64,000 bases of DNA, taken from positions 38,374-102,373 of the forward strand of contig JAFGLG010000006.1 in the NCBI GenBank assembly GCA_016928155.1, read 5' to 3'. Below are positions 52,111 through 61,663 of this stretch, piece after piece. Origin of the DNA: Candidatus Woesearchaeota archaeon (lineage in GTDB: Archaea; Nanobdellota; Nanobdellia; Woesearchaeales; JAFGLG01). The notes beneath the pieces are model-generated. The model was given only the letters and a program-made list of their open reading frames with translations, searched no databases and was not told where the DNA came from. The position numbers and the translations under genes are program-made. Position 1 is the stretch's first letter. The number at the start of each line of letters is the position of its first letter.

Positions 52111-52875
52111 ATGGAGCAGATTGAGCTGAAGGAAAAAGGGGTTGAGGACATTTCTTTTGAGGACAACCAGAAACAGATCATCTATAATCTGGCAAATGAG
52201 ACCAAGCTTCTTATCACGCGAAACAGCGATCTTGAGCGAGAGGTCAATGCTCTGAAAGATGCTTTGATCGAGAAGAAGCGGTTCATTGAGAACGAGGTGG
52301 TCAAGGCCAGGGAGATGATTGAGCTCCGTATCCGGGAGAGGATAGCGCATTATGATAAGGTCCTGAATGAGAGGGAGGGGAAGTACAGGAAGTCTCTCGC
52401 TGAGCTTGAGAACACCTATCTTGAGCGTGAGGCTGAGCTGAAGCTTGAGCTCGAGTCAGAGAGGGAAGCCCTTAAGGCCAGGGAGGAGCATCATCTCAGG
52501 AGGCTCAGGGAGATCCAGGATGAGCTGGAGGCTATCAGGGAGACAGACACAAGGATAACAGATGAGCTGAAGGCAGAGAATTCTGAGCTCAAGAACAGGC
52601 TGATTGAGCAGAAAAGGGTCATGTTTGAGAAGCAGCACCGTATACGGGAGGTCCTGCTGAAGATAAAGAATCACTTCAATGAGCTGTCTGAGCTGGGCAA
52701 TGTGTTCGATGACCTCAAGGTGCGATTTAATGACGATGAGATAGCATATCTGATCAGGATTGATCTTGAGAAAGGCATGGATTATAGGGAGATAATTGAT
52801 TATTATCAGATGTTTGGGTACGGTTCAGAGTATATCATGGGCATCATCAATAAGAATTCTGGATTTTTAGGATAG
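52111..52875 (+). CDS. Long coiled-coil protein, unknown function
   Basis: About 254 residues, of which roughly 35-190 form an almost unbroken heptad-type coiled coil rich in Glu, Lys, Arg and Leu. A short globular C-terminus follows (DEIAYLIRIDLEKGMDYREII to YIMGIINKNSGFLG). An ATG at 52093 is also possible, but a TTTAAATAAAT element (52079-52089) places the transcript start near 52109, favouring ATG 52111. The function is unknown, and similarity to SMC-like arms is only composition. It follows rfcS by 33 nt. Confidence 0.7.
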   Translation: MEQIELKEKGVEDISFEDNQKQIIYNLANETKLLITRNSDLEREVNALKDALIEKKRFIENEVVKAREMIELRIRERIAHYDKVLNEREGKYRKSLAELENTYLEREAELKLELESEREALKAREEHHLRRLREIQDELEAIRETDTRITDELKAENSELKNRLIEQKRVMFEKQHRIREVLLKIKNHFNELSELGNVFDDLKVRFNDDEIAYLIRIDLEKGMDYREIIDYYQMFGYGSEYIMGIINKNSGFLG

Positions 52876-52931
52876 GTTTTTGGTAAAGTAATATTATAAA
52901 AAAATATTTGGCAAGAATTCAAAAAACATTA

Positions 52932-53879
52932 TTACTCGAGAGGCTCGTGCTTCACCAGGAGTGTTGTTGTGATGTCCTGCAGATAATCGTATTCAAGCCT
53001 TATATTGACCGGCTTCTCATAGTCTGCTGGATTCGCGATTGCCTGTGTGCAGGCCACAATCCTCTCCCCGGGATTACCGAACACGGTTACATAGCCGTTG
53101 TTTGGCGCAGTGCCGTCTGTCAGACCTGAACACGACAGGCCTTCTATCCCTGTCGTGACTTCGACCCATACCTTGTTCTCTATTGTGTAATTCTGTGCGC
53201 AGTTCGAGTCTCTCTTGAATATGTCGCCTGTCCCTTTGTGCTTGACCTTGAACTGGAATGCGACTTTGTCGCTTGCTCTGGGTATTTCCTTGAACTCCTC
53301 GACTTTTACAGGGGCTGCTGAGCTGAATACCTGCTTGTCCTCGTTTATCATGCACACCCCTTCTTTTTTTGTATCGAGAAGATTCTCCCGGACACAGATG
53401 TCTGAGATTGCCTGTGTGGCGTATTCATAGCAGACTTCTGCTTTTATCGGATAGAGATGTGATGCTGTGAGCGGATCCACATGGTTAAGGTCGTCGAAGC
53501 TCACGAATGTTGTTGTGCCTTCGAGTATGTTCCCTTCTGCGTCTTTCTTTGTCCTTATGAGTTCATCTTCAGGATGCTTGATGAGATCAGCTGTATTCAC
53601 ATTGAACTCATTTGGGTCGATGCCTGTTATCTTTATTGTTGCATCTTCTGGGAGCACATTTGTCTCGCCCACATTCTTGATTCTCACCACAATGCCGAAT
53701 GGATAGCTCCCTCCGTCATATACCTCTGCTGGCGGCGAGTCTGGCTCGAACTGTATTGTGAGGCCTGTATCACCGCCGACAAATGGGTTTGTTTTTGATG
53801 TTGATGATTCCTGTTCTGTGCATCCTGTAAATACTAGGATTGAGCTTATCAAAAGGGCCATGATGATTTTGTTCTTCAT
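52932..53879 (-). CDS. Lipoprotein, paralogue A of three
   Basis: A 315-residue exported protein with a lipobox-like signal (LISSILVFTGCTEQ, Cys20). A beta-rich body starts GLTIQFEPDSPPAEVYDGG, contains a Cys-bearing motif KAEVCYEYATQAISDIC, and ends with an IRLEYDYLQD strand. The same landmarks occur in the two genes upstream, so the three are paralogues. The ends look like CARDB-type modules. It is the last gene of the five-gene envelope run, 11 nt after paralogue B. Confidence 0.75.
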   Translation of the reverse strand: MKNKIIMALLISSILVFTGCTEQESSTSKTNPFVGGDTGLTIQFEPDSPPAEVYDGGSYPFGIVVRIKNVGETNVLPEDATIKITGIDPNEFNVNTADLIKHPEDELIRTKKDAEGNILEGTTTFVSFDDLNHVDPLTASHLYPIKAEVCYEYATQAISDICVRENLLDTKKEGVCMINEDKQVFSSAAPVKVEEFKEIPRASDKVAFQFKVKHKGTGDIFKRDSNCAQNYTIENKVWVEVTTGIEGLSCSGLTDGTAPNNGYVTVFGNPGERIVACTQAIANPADYEKPVNIRLEYDYLQDITTTLLVKHEPLE

Positions 53880-53890
53880 TATTATCCCTC

Positions 53891-54838
53891 CTAGGATTGG
53901 ACGACTTCTACTTGTTGTTTTATTGAATCCATGTAGCCGTATTTCAGGGTTATCTGGAGCGGTGTGACATATGCCGGAGTCTCATCGCTCGGCTTTTGCG
54001 CGCTGCATACCACGAATCCCTGGTTGTTGTACATCTTGATTGGATTAGGGGGCGTGCAGCTTCCCCTGATCTCAGCGCCTGATAATATCACTGAATGCAC
54101 ATCTATCTTGTCCAGGTCTACATATTCTATGTCTGGGCATGCATCCCTGGCCATGTAGTCATATGCGTATCCTCTTCCTGAATTTGAGAAGGTTATCTTG
54201 AATTTGATGTCCTGGCTTGTGACATCCTCTTCGATTCTTGTGACAGCTATTGGGGCTCCCTGGCTTCCCATGCTTACATCTGTGACATCGCAGACCTCGT
54301 CTTCGACTCCTGATTTCCAGGGGTCGGGATCGATGCAGACGCTTGCTGCTGCGAATGTCTTGTATTCATAGCATGCTGTTGCCTGTATCGTTGGCCTGTA
54401 GAAATCGACATCTCTGGGTATATTGACCCTTGGGACAGAGAATGTCCTCGTTGCATAGCTTCCTTCGACATTGTATTGGTCTTTCCCGTAGAGTTCTGTC
54501 CCGTCGAGGATATAGTATGATGGCGAGAATGGCAGATAGACCGGGTCATAACCCCCGAGTATGATTGTTCCGATGAATGGCTCTCCTGATTCCTGGGAAG
54601 GGAATGCTCCCCTGTTCCTGAGCTCTACAGTGACATCTAGCTGGTCTCCATTGTAGACTCTGCTCGGCGGCTGTCCTTGCATGTATCGCAGCACCAGGCC
54701 CTCAGTTCCTTGATGCGCAGGCACTGAATCATGGGGCTCGCTTGGTCCGCTGCAGCCGGTCAATAGCAATGTTGATAATAGAAAAAGGATTGTGGATAAT
54801 AGTATGATGTCTCTTTTTTTGCCCATGTACCGGTTCAC
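53891..54838 (-). CDS. Lipoprotein, paralogue B of three
   Basis: A 315-residue lipoprotein with signal and lipobox LLSTLLLTGCSGP. It shares with its neighbours the entry segment GLVLRYMQGQPPSRVYNG, the central ATACYEYKTFAAASVC Cys pair and the terminal ITLKYGYMDS strand. It also contains a GRGYAYDYMARDACPD insertion with another Cys. The mature protein should sit on the outer face of the membrane. Gaps to both neighbours are short (11 and 121 nt). Confidence 0.75.
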   Translation of the reverse strand: MNRYMGKKRDIILLSTILFLLSTLLLTGCSGPSEPHDSVPAHQGTEGLVLRYMQGQPPSRVYNGDQLDVTVELRNRGAFPSQESGEPFIGTIILGGYDPVYLPFSPSYYILDGTELYGKDQYNVEGSYATRTFSVPRVNIPRDVDFYRPTIQATACYEYKTFAAASVCIDPDPWKSGVEDEVCDVTDVSMGSQGAPIAVTRIEEDVTSQDIKFKITFSNSGRGYAYDYMARDACPDIEYVDLDKIDVHSVILSGAEIRGSCTPPNPIKMYNNQGFVVCSAQKPSDETPAYVTPLQITLKYGYMDSIKQQVEVVQS

Positions 54839-54959
54839 CTTATTAGTCTTTATCTATCTTTATTTATTTTCTATATAAACTTTTTGGTTTTTTTAGCATC
54901 AGACAGTTTAAAAAGCCTGAATCACGCTTTTTTGGCACTAAAAAGCGATTATATCTTCT

Positions 54960-55883
54960 CTATATCTTCTCTATGGTCACTGTCTTGGATTTTGAGGTTG
55001 TATAGCCGTAATTGAGCTTTATATTGAGGTTTGTCATGTAGTTTCCCTGTGTTCTTTCGATGTTCGAGTATTCTGGATAGATGCATCTGATCCTGTCTTT
55101 CTTCTCTTTCAAGTCAATGTGGCCGGGATCGCACTGGAGGCTGACCGCCCCCAGTTTTGCTTCTATCTGTATCAGGTTCCAGTCGATGTCCATTATCGGA
55201 TCTGAGCCGCATGTCTTTTCCACGAGCGCCTGGTTCATCACAAGCCCGTCTCCTTTGTTCTCGACTGTTATGATGAACATTGGCCTTATGGTTCCATCGC
55301 TCTCTCTTGTTTTCTGCTCAATGTTTGTCACAGCGACTGGTCCTCCTTGCCCTGAACTGCTCTGGATATCGCTTGACGTGCATGGCTTCATGCCGATTTT
55401 CTGGCCGTATACATCAGTATCGACGCATATGTCATATGAGGCTGTTGTCGTGTAATTGTAGCAGATTGTTCCGATTATGATCGAGTTATGCTTTTCCAGG
55501 AGCGGATCCAGATCCCTGACTTCAGCTGTGAATTCATAGAACTCTTGCTGGTCATCAGGGTAATAGATTGTTTTCCCTGGTATCTGGAATTTCACTTTGT
55601 TCTGCCCGGATTCTAGGTCCATGTATCCCTTCTCGAGTGAGAGTACAAGTATCCCTGTTGCATTTGACGCGCCTTTGTTTGTCACTTTTGCTATTATGTC
55701 TATTGTGGAATTGACTAAGGAATTTGCCGGCGGTGCATTGGGATGGAACTCGAGCGAAAGCCCGTCGAAACCCTTTCTTACATCCACAACCTTTGAGCCC
55801 CCGCTGCCTCCTCCTGTACAGCCCCCGATGAGCAGGATCGCACAGATCATTCCGATGATTATCATTTCTTTTCTCATTCTCAT
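54960..55883 (-). CDS. Lipoprotein, paralogue C of three
   Basis: A 307-residue lipoprotein with lipobox ICAILLIGGCTGG. The body has GLSLEFHPNAPPAN, a clear CARDB-like stretch (IIAKVTNKGASNATGILVLSL), the Cys pair GTICYNYTTTASYDIC and the terminal NIKLNYGYTTS strand. Its start overlaps the stop of the 1041-residue transglycosylase-domain protein by 4 nt, tying the lipoproteins to that enzyme in one operon. Confidence 0.78.
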   Translation of the reverse strand: MRMRKEMIIIGMICAILLIGGCTGGGSGGSKVVDVRKGFDGLSLEFHPNAPPANSLVNSTIDIIAKVTNKGASNATGILVLSLEKGYMDLESGQNKVKFQIPGKTIYYPDDQQEFYEFTAEVRDLDPLLEKHNSIIIGTICYNYTTTASYDICVDTDVYGQKIGMKPCTSSDIQSSSGQGGPVAVTNIEQKTRESDGTIRPMFIITVENKGDGLVMNQALVEKTCGSDPIMDIDWNLIQIEAKLGAVSLQCDPGHIDLKEKKDRIRCIYPEYSNIERTQGNYMTNLNIKLNYGYTTSKSKTVTIEKI

Positions 55884-58800
55884 TTTGGTTCAGGCTCATA
55901 GGCTATGTTTATTGCTATCTTGTCATATCTGTTTGCATCAAATATTGTGGCTTTCAGCCGGGGTATTGCAGAGCAGGTTTGTACTGGGCTTTGCGCTGAT
56001 AGGAACATTGTGCACAATACCTTGTTGTCAGGGGTCAGCAGTGTGAATCTGTGTTGGTTGTTTGTGTCATCATAGAAACCATATAGATGATTCTCAAATA
56101 TTGTTTCTCTCTTCTCCTGATACATTGTCGGTGTTATCGCAATGCCATATCTGACAAATTCTTTGTTGATTGATGCGGCATTTGCTATTGTGAATGATGA
56201 GGTCACAGTTTCATTTGTGTATTTTGTGACTTGGGATTTTATGAATGGATTTGTTGTCGGCCAGGATTCTGTTGTATTTGTCATCAGTTGGTATGTCCTG
56301 TCTAGTGCAGTGATTGTGTAGTATGCTGCCTTGTTCTCCACGAAGTTTGTGAGTTTAGCCTTGATTTTTTTATCCTTGTCCAGCTCCTTTTCCTCCCCTT
56401 TCCTGAACTCGAGTGTTATGCTTGTGGTGTCGAAATCATCTTCAGTTGGTGTTACCACAATATTTTGTGAGCCCATGAACTCTTCGCAGTACATCGTGTA
56501 TCCTTGCACTCTCGGCACATGCTTTCTTATCTCCTCGATTTTCCTGTCAAGGTCAAAGCTTGGGTCGGTGTATGCCGGATCCCCTGTGCTCTTCAGCAGT
56601 TCTGGTGTGAGCTGCGAAGATACATCCTGCCATGTCACTGAATATGTTCCAAGTTTCTGGATTGCCTTGTCCACTGTGCCTTGCCCCCCATTGTATGATG
56701 CTATCGAGAATGTGTATTTCCATGGAGCCCCATATCTGCTGAAATGGTTCAGGAGATCTCTGTAGAACAATGTCCCGCCTTTTATTGAATCTTTTGGGTC
56801 ATTGCGGTCTATTCCATAATCTCTGGCAGTGCTGATTATGAACTGCATCAATCCTGTGCTTCCTGTACCTGAAACTGCATTGACATTCCCTCCTGATTCC
56901 TGTGCTATTGTGCCCACAATCAGGCAGTATGGGACATTGTATGTTGAAGTGTGCTCCAAGATGGTAGGGTGCCATGTCTCGATGATTTTTTCCACTATCT
57001 TCTTGTTGGCTTCAGAAGGGTATAGTATGTCTGACTGCTGGAAATCAAAATTTGTTCCTGAATAGCTACCCCTGCCCTGGTAGGTCTTGCATTCTGGGCT
57101 TGTCGGGTCTGCGCAGAACACCTCGACCGGGACGCTTTCTGAGAGTTCATATACATACTCTGCTGTCATCTTGAAGTATTTTGTCGTGATGGGCTGGTCC
57201 CCGAGCAGTCCTTCAGGATCCACAACACCTATCCTGCAGTTTATGTTCTTGTAACCATCATTCAATGTGCCGAGATTCTTCAGGCCTTCTTCGCTGAGTG
57301 AATATATTTTATAGCCTTCTTCTTGTGCATCTGATATGTTGAACTTGTGGTTCCAGTCGCAGTCTGTGAGGTTTGTCTCTTCAGGCACGTGGATCTCTAT
57401 CTTGGTGAATTTCTTTACTTGCCCTTCCCACCTGTTGTCCAGGGTTATTCCCAACCTGGGAGGCACTGTATCATTCTCACCGACTCCTATCGGCGGCTTT
57501 TTTGTCTCCATGCCGACATAGAGCGGCCCGTTTGTGTATACAGCGACCGGATTCGTGTCTATTATGTCATACTGCTGCAGTGGATCTACCCCTTCTCTCC
57601 TCAGGCTTCTTATCCTGTGGTCTGCCATGAAGTATGTACGCAGGTAGGACATCGTCTCGAAATTGAACAATGCATTGATGTATACATTGTTCGTGCCGAG
57701 GGGCAGCGTGCTTGAGTTGAATCCGCAGCTGATGTCGACTTCATCCAGTGTTGTCACCTTTATCGGCCTGGATGGCGACACAATCCCGTTGTTCAGGATT
57801 TTTGACTTGCTTGCATTGCAGCTGAGGTTCACTTGGATGTCATTCTCTATTGTCCTCGCATACATGAGCCCCCAGACTGTCACTGGTTCTTTGAAATCGA
57901 ACTTCGGGCTGCTTGGCTCAAGGTCTTTTATGTAGACACCGAGTGGTTCCTCTTGGTTCTCGTCTACTTTGCCCGTGTAGTAATCCCCGCCGGTAGCATA
58001 GTCTATCTGCCTTTGGTATAGGCTTGTCGTCTTGGTTGGCAGGGTTGTTACCCATGTTATGAAGTCTTGCACAGCTTCTTTGGCAGTCGGCCCGGTCAAA
58101 GTGGCCATTCTTTGAAGGCCCTCTTGGGAGACTGGGAGTTCTGTCCTCTGTGTGTAGGCATCTTTCATGATAGGGACGAGCAGGAACAGGAAGATTGCGA
58201 GAAATATTATGATATTAAGCCATTTGGCGAATTTTGATCCTGATATTTTTGCGCCGAATATTATCCAATATGGCCAATATGCCCCTATGAAGATGAAGCT
58301 TAATGCCGTCAGTATTGGTGTCCATGTGGGGTCATTTATGTTTTTCCATAGGATTGAATAAGCCGTGCTGAGGTGTGGCATCGCAGTGTGCATGACAAAT
58401 GCCTGTGCAGCGTAGCTTGTCGTGACTCTGGTGGCGAGCACTGATATTATGAAGACAGCCATGACAGATATTGCAACATCTGAATAGAGAGGTGGCAGGT
58501 TGAGGATCTTAATCAGTGAAGGCAGGATGATGAATGTTATATAACCGCCTAAGATGAGCATTATTGTCTTGAAGATCAGGACAAAATCGCCTTCTGCCAG
58601 GAAGAGCACCACAAAGAGGACCATGGTATGTACTATGAAAGCTTGATAGGTTGCTGCGAATGCAATAATATCTTTGCTGCCCCATAGAAGGTCCCACGGC
58701 CTCAGTCCCCAGATGCCCAGTTCAGTTATCCATGCTGCAAGGCCGAGCCAGATCATCCATGTGCCGATATCCGGCCTTTCCGTCACCTGCTTGCCTTTTG

Positions 58801-59005
58801 AAAAGAGTAATTTCCCCAGTGCCAGCCCGCCGATGCCGATGGTGGCCAGGACGCCTTTTTTTGGGGCGGTTTGAGGGGCGTATCTGTTCTCTCTCTTCTT
58901 CATGTATTCTGTATAATTCTCTTTTATTTTCTCGCCGATTTTGACAGCTGATTTCTTCAGTATGGCCTTCAATGCTGCCATTTTAGAAGATTCTCCTTCT
59001 GCCAT
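55880..59005 (-). CDS. Polytopic membrane protein with lytic transglycosylase (SLT) domain
   Basis: A 1041-residue protein. Residues about 50-285 hold six or seven transmembrane segments. Residues about 290-660 and 800-1041 are beta-rich extracellular regions with several Cys. Residues about 680-790 are an SLT-type domain: catalytic Glu703 in AQESGGN, STGLMQF, an about 50-residue helical stretch and SIASYNGGQGTV. Bacterial enzymes with this domain cleave peptidoglycan to 1,6-anhydromuropeptides. The substrate in an archaeon is unknown: its own glycan coat, pseudomurein-like material, or the wall of a neighbour cell. It is coupled to lipoprotein C by 4 nt. Confidence 0.85.
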   Translation of the reverse strand: MAEGESSKMAALKAILKKSAVKIGEKIKENYTEYMKKRENRYAPQTAPKKGVLATIGIGGLALGKLLFSKGKQVTERPDIGTWMIWLGLAAWITELGIWGLRPWDLLWGSKDIIAFAATYQAFIVHTMVLFVVLFLAEGDFVLIFKTIMLILGGYITFIILPSLIKILNLPPLYSDVAISVMAVFIISVLATRVTTSYAAQAFVMHTAMPHLSTAYSILWKNINDPTWTPILTALSFIFIGAYWPYWIIFGAKISGSKFAKWLNIIIFLAIFLFLLVPIMKDAYTQRTELPVSQEGLQRMATLTGPTAKEAVQDFITWVTTLPTKTTSLYQRQIDYATGGDYYTGKVDENQEEPLGVYIKDLEPSSPKFDFKEPVTVWGLMYARTIENDIQVNLSCNASKSKILNNGIVSPSRPIKVTTLDEVDISCGFNSSTLPLGTNNVYINALFNFETMSYLRTYFMADHRIRSLRREGVDPLQQYDIIDTNPVAVYTNGPLYVGMETKKPPIGVGENDTVPPRLGITLDNRWEGQVKKFTKIEIHVPEETNLTDCDWNHKFNISDAQEEGYKIYSLSEEGLKNLGTLNDGYKNINCRIGVVDPEGLLGDQPITTKYFKMTAEYVYELSESVPVEVFCADPTSPECKTYQGRGSYSGTNFDFQQSDILYPSEANKKIVEKIIETWHPTILEHTSTYNVPYCLIVGTIAQESGGNVNAVSGTGSTGLMQFIISTARDYGIDRNDPKDSIKGGTLFYRDLLNHFSRYGAPWKYTFSIASYNGGQGTVDKAIQKLGTYSVTWQDVSSQLTPELLKSTGDPAYTDPSFDLDRKIEEIRKHVPRVQGYTMYCEEFMGSQNIVVTPTEDDFDTTSITLEFRKGEEKELDKDKKIKAKLTNFVENKAAYYTITALDRTYQLMTNTTESWPTTNPFIKSQVTKYTNETVTSSFTIANAASINKEFVRYGIAITPTMYQEKRETIFENHLYGFYDDTNNQHRFTLLTPDNKVLCTMFLSAQSPVQTCSAIPRLKATIFDANRYDKIAINIAYEPEPK

Positions 59006-59035
59006 TTTATTCCTCTTTTTCAGAAAAAAATAAGA

Positions 59036-60223
59036 TTAATGCTCTTGAAGCCTTACTCTTAATTCTATTATCTCTAGCTTTGAGTTCTTTTTCGGTATTA
59101 TCTCGATCGCATTGTTGTCTTTCTTTATGAACTCGTCGATCAGTTTCCAGTATTTCCTGTCTCTCTGGTCTACATGCGTCTCATACCCATTGACCACGAT
59201 TGTGGCCTGCTTGTATTCTATGTCATCGACAAAGTCCATCGAGAGGTTTATGTCGAATTCGTTGTTGGCTACATCATTGTACTCGTCTGAGGTCAGGCTG
59301 AAGTAGTACACCGGGAATGATATGTCTTTCAGCTCTGTCTTGACCTGTATCCTGTCTATGACATAATTCCCTCTGGTGGTCCTGAATACTAGCTCATTCT
59401 CTCCGGTGGAGAGGAATCCTGGTGAGAACTCCAGAGGTATCAGGAGGCCGCAGTCAGGAACGCTTGAATAGAGATTGTGGTTGTTTATGTATATGTTAAG
59501 CTTGCCGACATCCCCGGCCTCGCATTCTGGGATGAACTTGAGCGTGGCCTTCTCGAGATTGTCTTTTTCAGTCGATGTCACGATGAATGTGTTCCTGCTT
59601 GTCTGCCTGCTTATGTCCTGGACATCTGCTGTGATCGACAGGTCCTTGATGATATACTCGTTTGTCTTCCAGAACTTCCATCCGACTGTCGATACTGAGA
59701 GCACTAGTTCGTTTGTCTCTGCCAGGTTTTTCTTGTCGAGCAGCACCGGAGCTGGTGATGTGGTCTCATCATCATATACTTTCTCGCCATTGAGATATAC
59801 GCTGAGTCTGCCTATGGCTTTCTCCCCTATTGTGAATCCCATCATCGTATTGTCTGTGTTGGGAAGGTCTTCGAATGTAAATGACACCCTTGCATCTTGC
59901 TTGTCGAACCACCCGTTTTTCACATAGATGTTGTTGACTTTCTTGATCAGGTTGGTCTCAGTGACTGCAAGCAGGGATAAGGATGCTATGTTGTGTATTA
60001 TCTCCTCTTCTCCGGATCCTTCGATTTTCCCGGGATTCTCCAGGAGGATTGTCCTCTCAGCAGTGTCATTACCCCCGTCATCACCGCCATAGCCTGTATA
60101 ATTTTCGCCGAGCAGTGCCTCTCTTTCAGATGGGGGGAGGAATAGTACATAAAGTAATATCAATGCAGCTAGAAGTGCGACAAATGTTGCAGCTGATGCT
60201 CCTGTCCCTTGTCCTTTTTTCAT
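59036..60223 (-). CDS. Membrane-anchored surface protein with three beta repeats
   Basis: A 395-residue protein with a short basic N-terminus (MKKGQGTGASA), one transmembrane segment (about 12-29) and an extracellular part. Three related beta segments start GRLSVYLNGEKVY, GKLNIYINNHNLY and QATIVVNGYETHV, with NELVLSV/NELVFRT/NAIEIIP strands after them. The layout suggests carbohydrate- or protein-binding sandwich domains. It is the first gene of the envelope run, 30 nt before the SLT-domain gene. Confidence 0.7.
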   Translation of the reverse strand: MKKGQGTGASAATFVALLAALILLYVLFLPPSEREALLGENYTGYGGDDGGNDTAERTILLENPGKIEGSGEEEIIHNIASLSLLAVTETNLIKKVNNIYVKNGWFDKQDARVSFTFEDLPNTDNTMMGFTIGEKAIGRLSVYLNGEKVYDDETTSPAPVLLDKKNLAETNELVLSVSTVGWKFWKTNEYIIKDLSITADVQDISRQTSRNTFIVTSTEKDNLEKATLKFIPECEAGDVGKLNIYINNHNLYSSVPDCGLLIPLEFSPGFLSTGENELVFRTTRGNYVIDRIQVKTELKDISFPVYYFSLTSDEYNDVANNEFDINLSMDFVDDIEYKQATIVVNGYETHVDQRDRKYWKLIDEFIKKDNNAIEIIPKKNSKLEIIELRVRLQEH

Positions 60224-60566
60224 CTACAGCCACCTTTTTTGCATAATTTATGTTAGTGTGCTTGCTTTGATTTGCTGATCTGCCCTTGGTTCGGGTATCT
60301 TACCAATATGGTCTTGGTATATAATATTTCAGTATTTGGTCTTTTTGGTCTTTTTAAAACAAATAACTTTATATATATATGTTTTTCTATTTTAGTAGCC
60401 GGATTTGTGATATTTTTGATTTAAAAGCCCTCTTCGCATATACTAATATGATTATATATGCTAATATAATTAAAATAGAAACAAAACAATGGTCTGGAAT
60501 TATGGGATTTTGTATTTATTGGATTTTGTATATATCCTGGCTTGTGCAGGTTGATAGGGGATTGGT
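60224..60566. promoter_or_regulatory. Divergent promoter region, AT-rich with short repeats
   Basis: 343 bases between the envelope operon and pelota. There are several TATA-like runs (CTTTATATATATATG near 60370). GGATTTTGTATTTATT and GGATTTTGTATATATC are tandem 16-nt near-copies at 60505-60536 just before pelota. No gene is supported. Confidence 0.45.
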
Positions 60567-61616
60567 ATGAGAATAATCTTTTCAGATTTCAGGAATGGCC
60601 TTGTGAAGCTGAAGGTTGAGGACTTGGATGATTTGTGGTATCTAAGCCAGATAATTGACCCAGGGGATGTCCTCTCTGGTCACAGCTACAGGAAGGTCCG
60701 CATCGAATCAGGAGAGCGCGGTCAGACTGTCAGGAAGAGCATTTTTGTGAAAATCAAGGCTGAGAAGATTGATTTCAGTGAACAGATGCTGAAGGTCAAT
60801 GGCACTGTGCTTGATGGCCCTGATGATGTGCCCCGGGGTTCTTATCATAGCCTGAATATTGAACTTGATACGGTTTTCAGCATTGAGAAAGAGAGATTCC
60901 CAGGATACCAGATTGAGAAGCTCAGGGAGGCTTCGGATTCTGCCAAGAGCGACCTGCTGATATGCATCTTTGACAGGGAGGAAGCGATCTTTGCTCTCCT
61001 CACCAGGAAGGGCTTCAGTGTGCTCAGTGAGCTCCATGGTGATGTCTCGAAAAAAGGTGAGCCTTCTGTGAAGGGTGAGAATTTTTATCAGAGGATAATT
61101 AAGACATTGTCTGATTATGATTTGAGATATCATACACCAAACATAATTGCCGCCAGTCCGTCATTCTGGAAGGATGAGCTGAACAGGGAGCTCAGGGATG
61201 ATGTGATAAAGAAGAAGATTGTGTTTGCCACCTGCTCGAGCGTGAAGGGAGAGGCCATCAATGAGATTCTCGGGAGAGAGGAGATAAAGGGTGTGTTGAA
61301 GAAGGACAGGGTTGCCAGGGAGACTTCATTGGTTGAAGAGCTGCTTAAGGAAATCTCGAAGGACAGTCTTGCTGTGTATGGGTTCAGGGAGACTTCCGAG
61401 ACTGTTGCCATGGGTGCTGTTTCGGTTCTGTTGGTCGCAGATTCTCTGATAAGGAAGACGAGGCAGGAGAACACTTTCAATGGCTTGGAAAGGGTCATGA
61501 AGCAGGCTGATTCGATGGGTGCTGATGTCCGCCTTATAGGTGCTGATTCAGAAGCAGGGAGGAAGCTTGAAGGTTTGGGGGGGATTGCCGCCATCTTAAG
61601 ATATAGGATAAGATGA
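60567..61616 (+). CDS. pelA: Pelota, ribosome rescue factor
   Basis: A 349-residue archaeal Pelota/Dom34, which with aEF1A or ABCE1 splits stalled ribosomes. The N-terminal Sm-like domain has DLWYLSQIIDPGD. The eRF1-like middle domain lacks GGQ, as expected for Pelota. The C-terminal domain has the alpha/beta pattern ending GLGGIAAILRYRIR. AGGGG lies before the ATG. Confidence 0.95.
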   Translation: MRIIFSDFRNGLVKLKVEDLDDLWYLSQIIDPGDVLSGHSYRKVRIESGERGQTVRKSIFVKIKAEKIDFSEQMLKVNGTVLDGPDDVPRGSYHSLNIELDTVFSIEKERFPGYQIEKLREASDSAKSDLLICIFDREEAIFALLTRKGFSVLSELHGDVSKKGEPSVKGENFYQRIIKTLSDYDLRYHTPNIIAASPSFWKDELNRELRDDVIKKKIVFATCSSVKGEAINEILGREEIKGVLKKDRVARETSLVEELLKEISKDSLAVYGFRETSETVAMGAVSVLLVADSLIRKTRQENTFNGLERVMKQADSMGADVRLIGADSEAGRKLEGLGGIAAILRYRIR

Positions 61617-61663
61617 TCTCTTTATGAGGTCTGTGCATTGCAGGCAGTGTTTTTGGCTATCCC

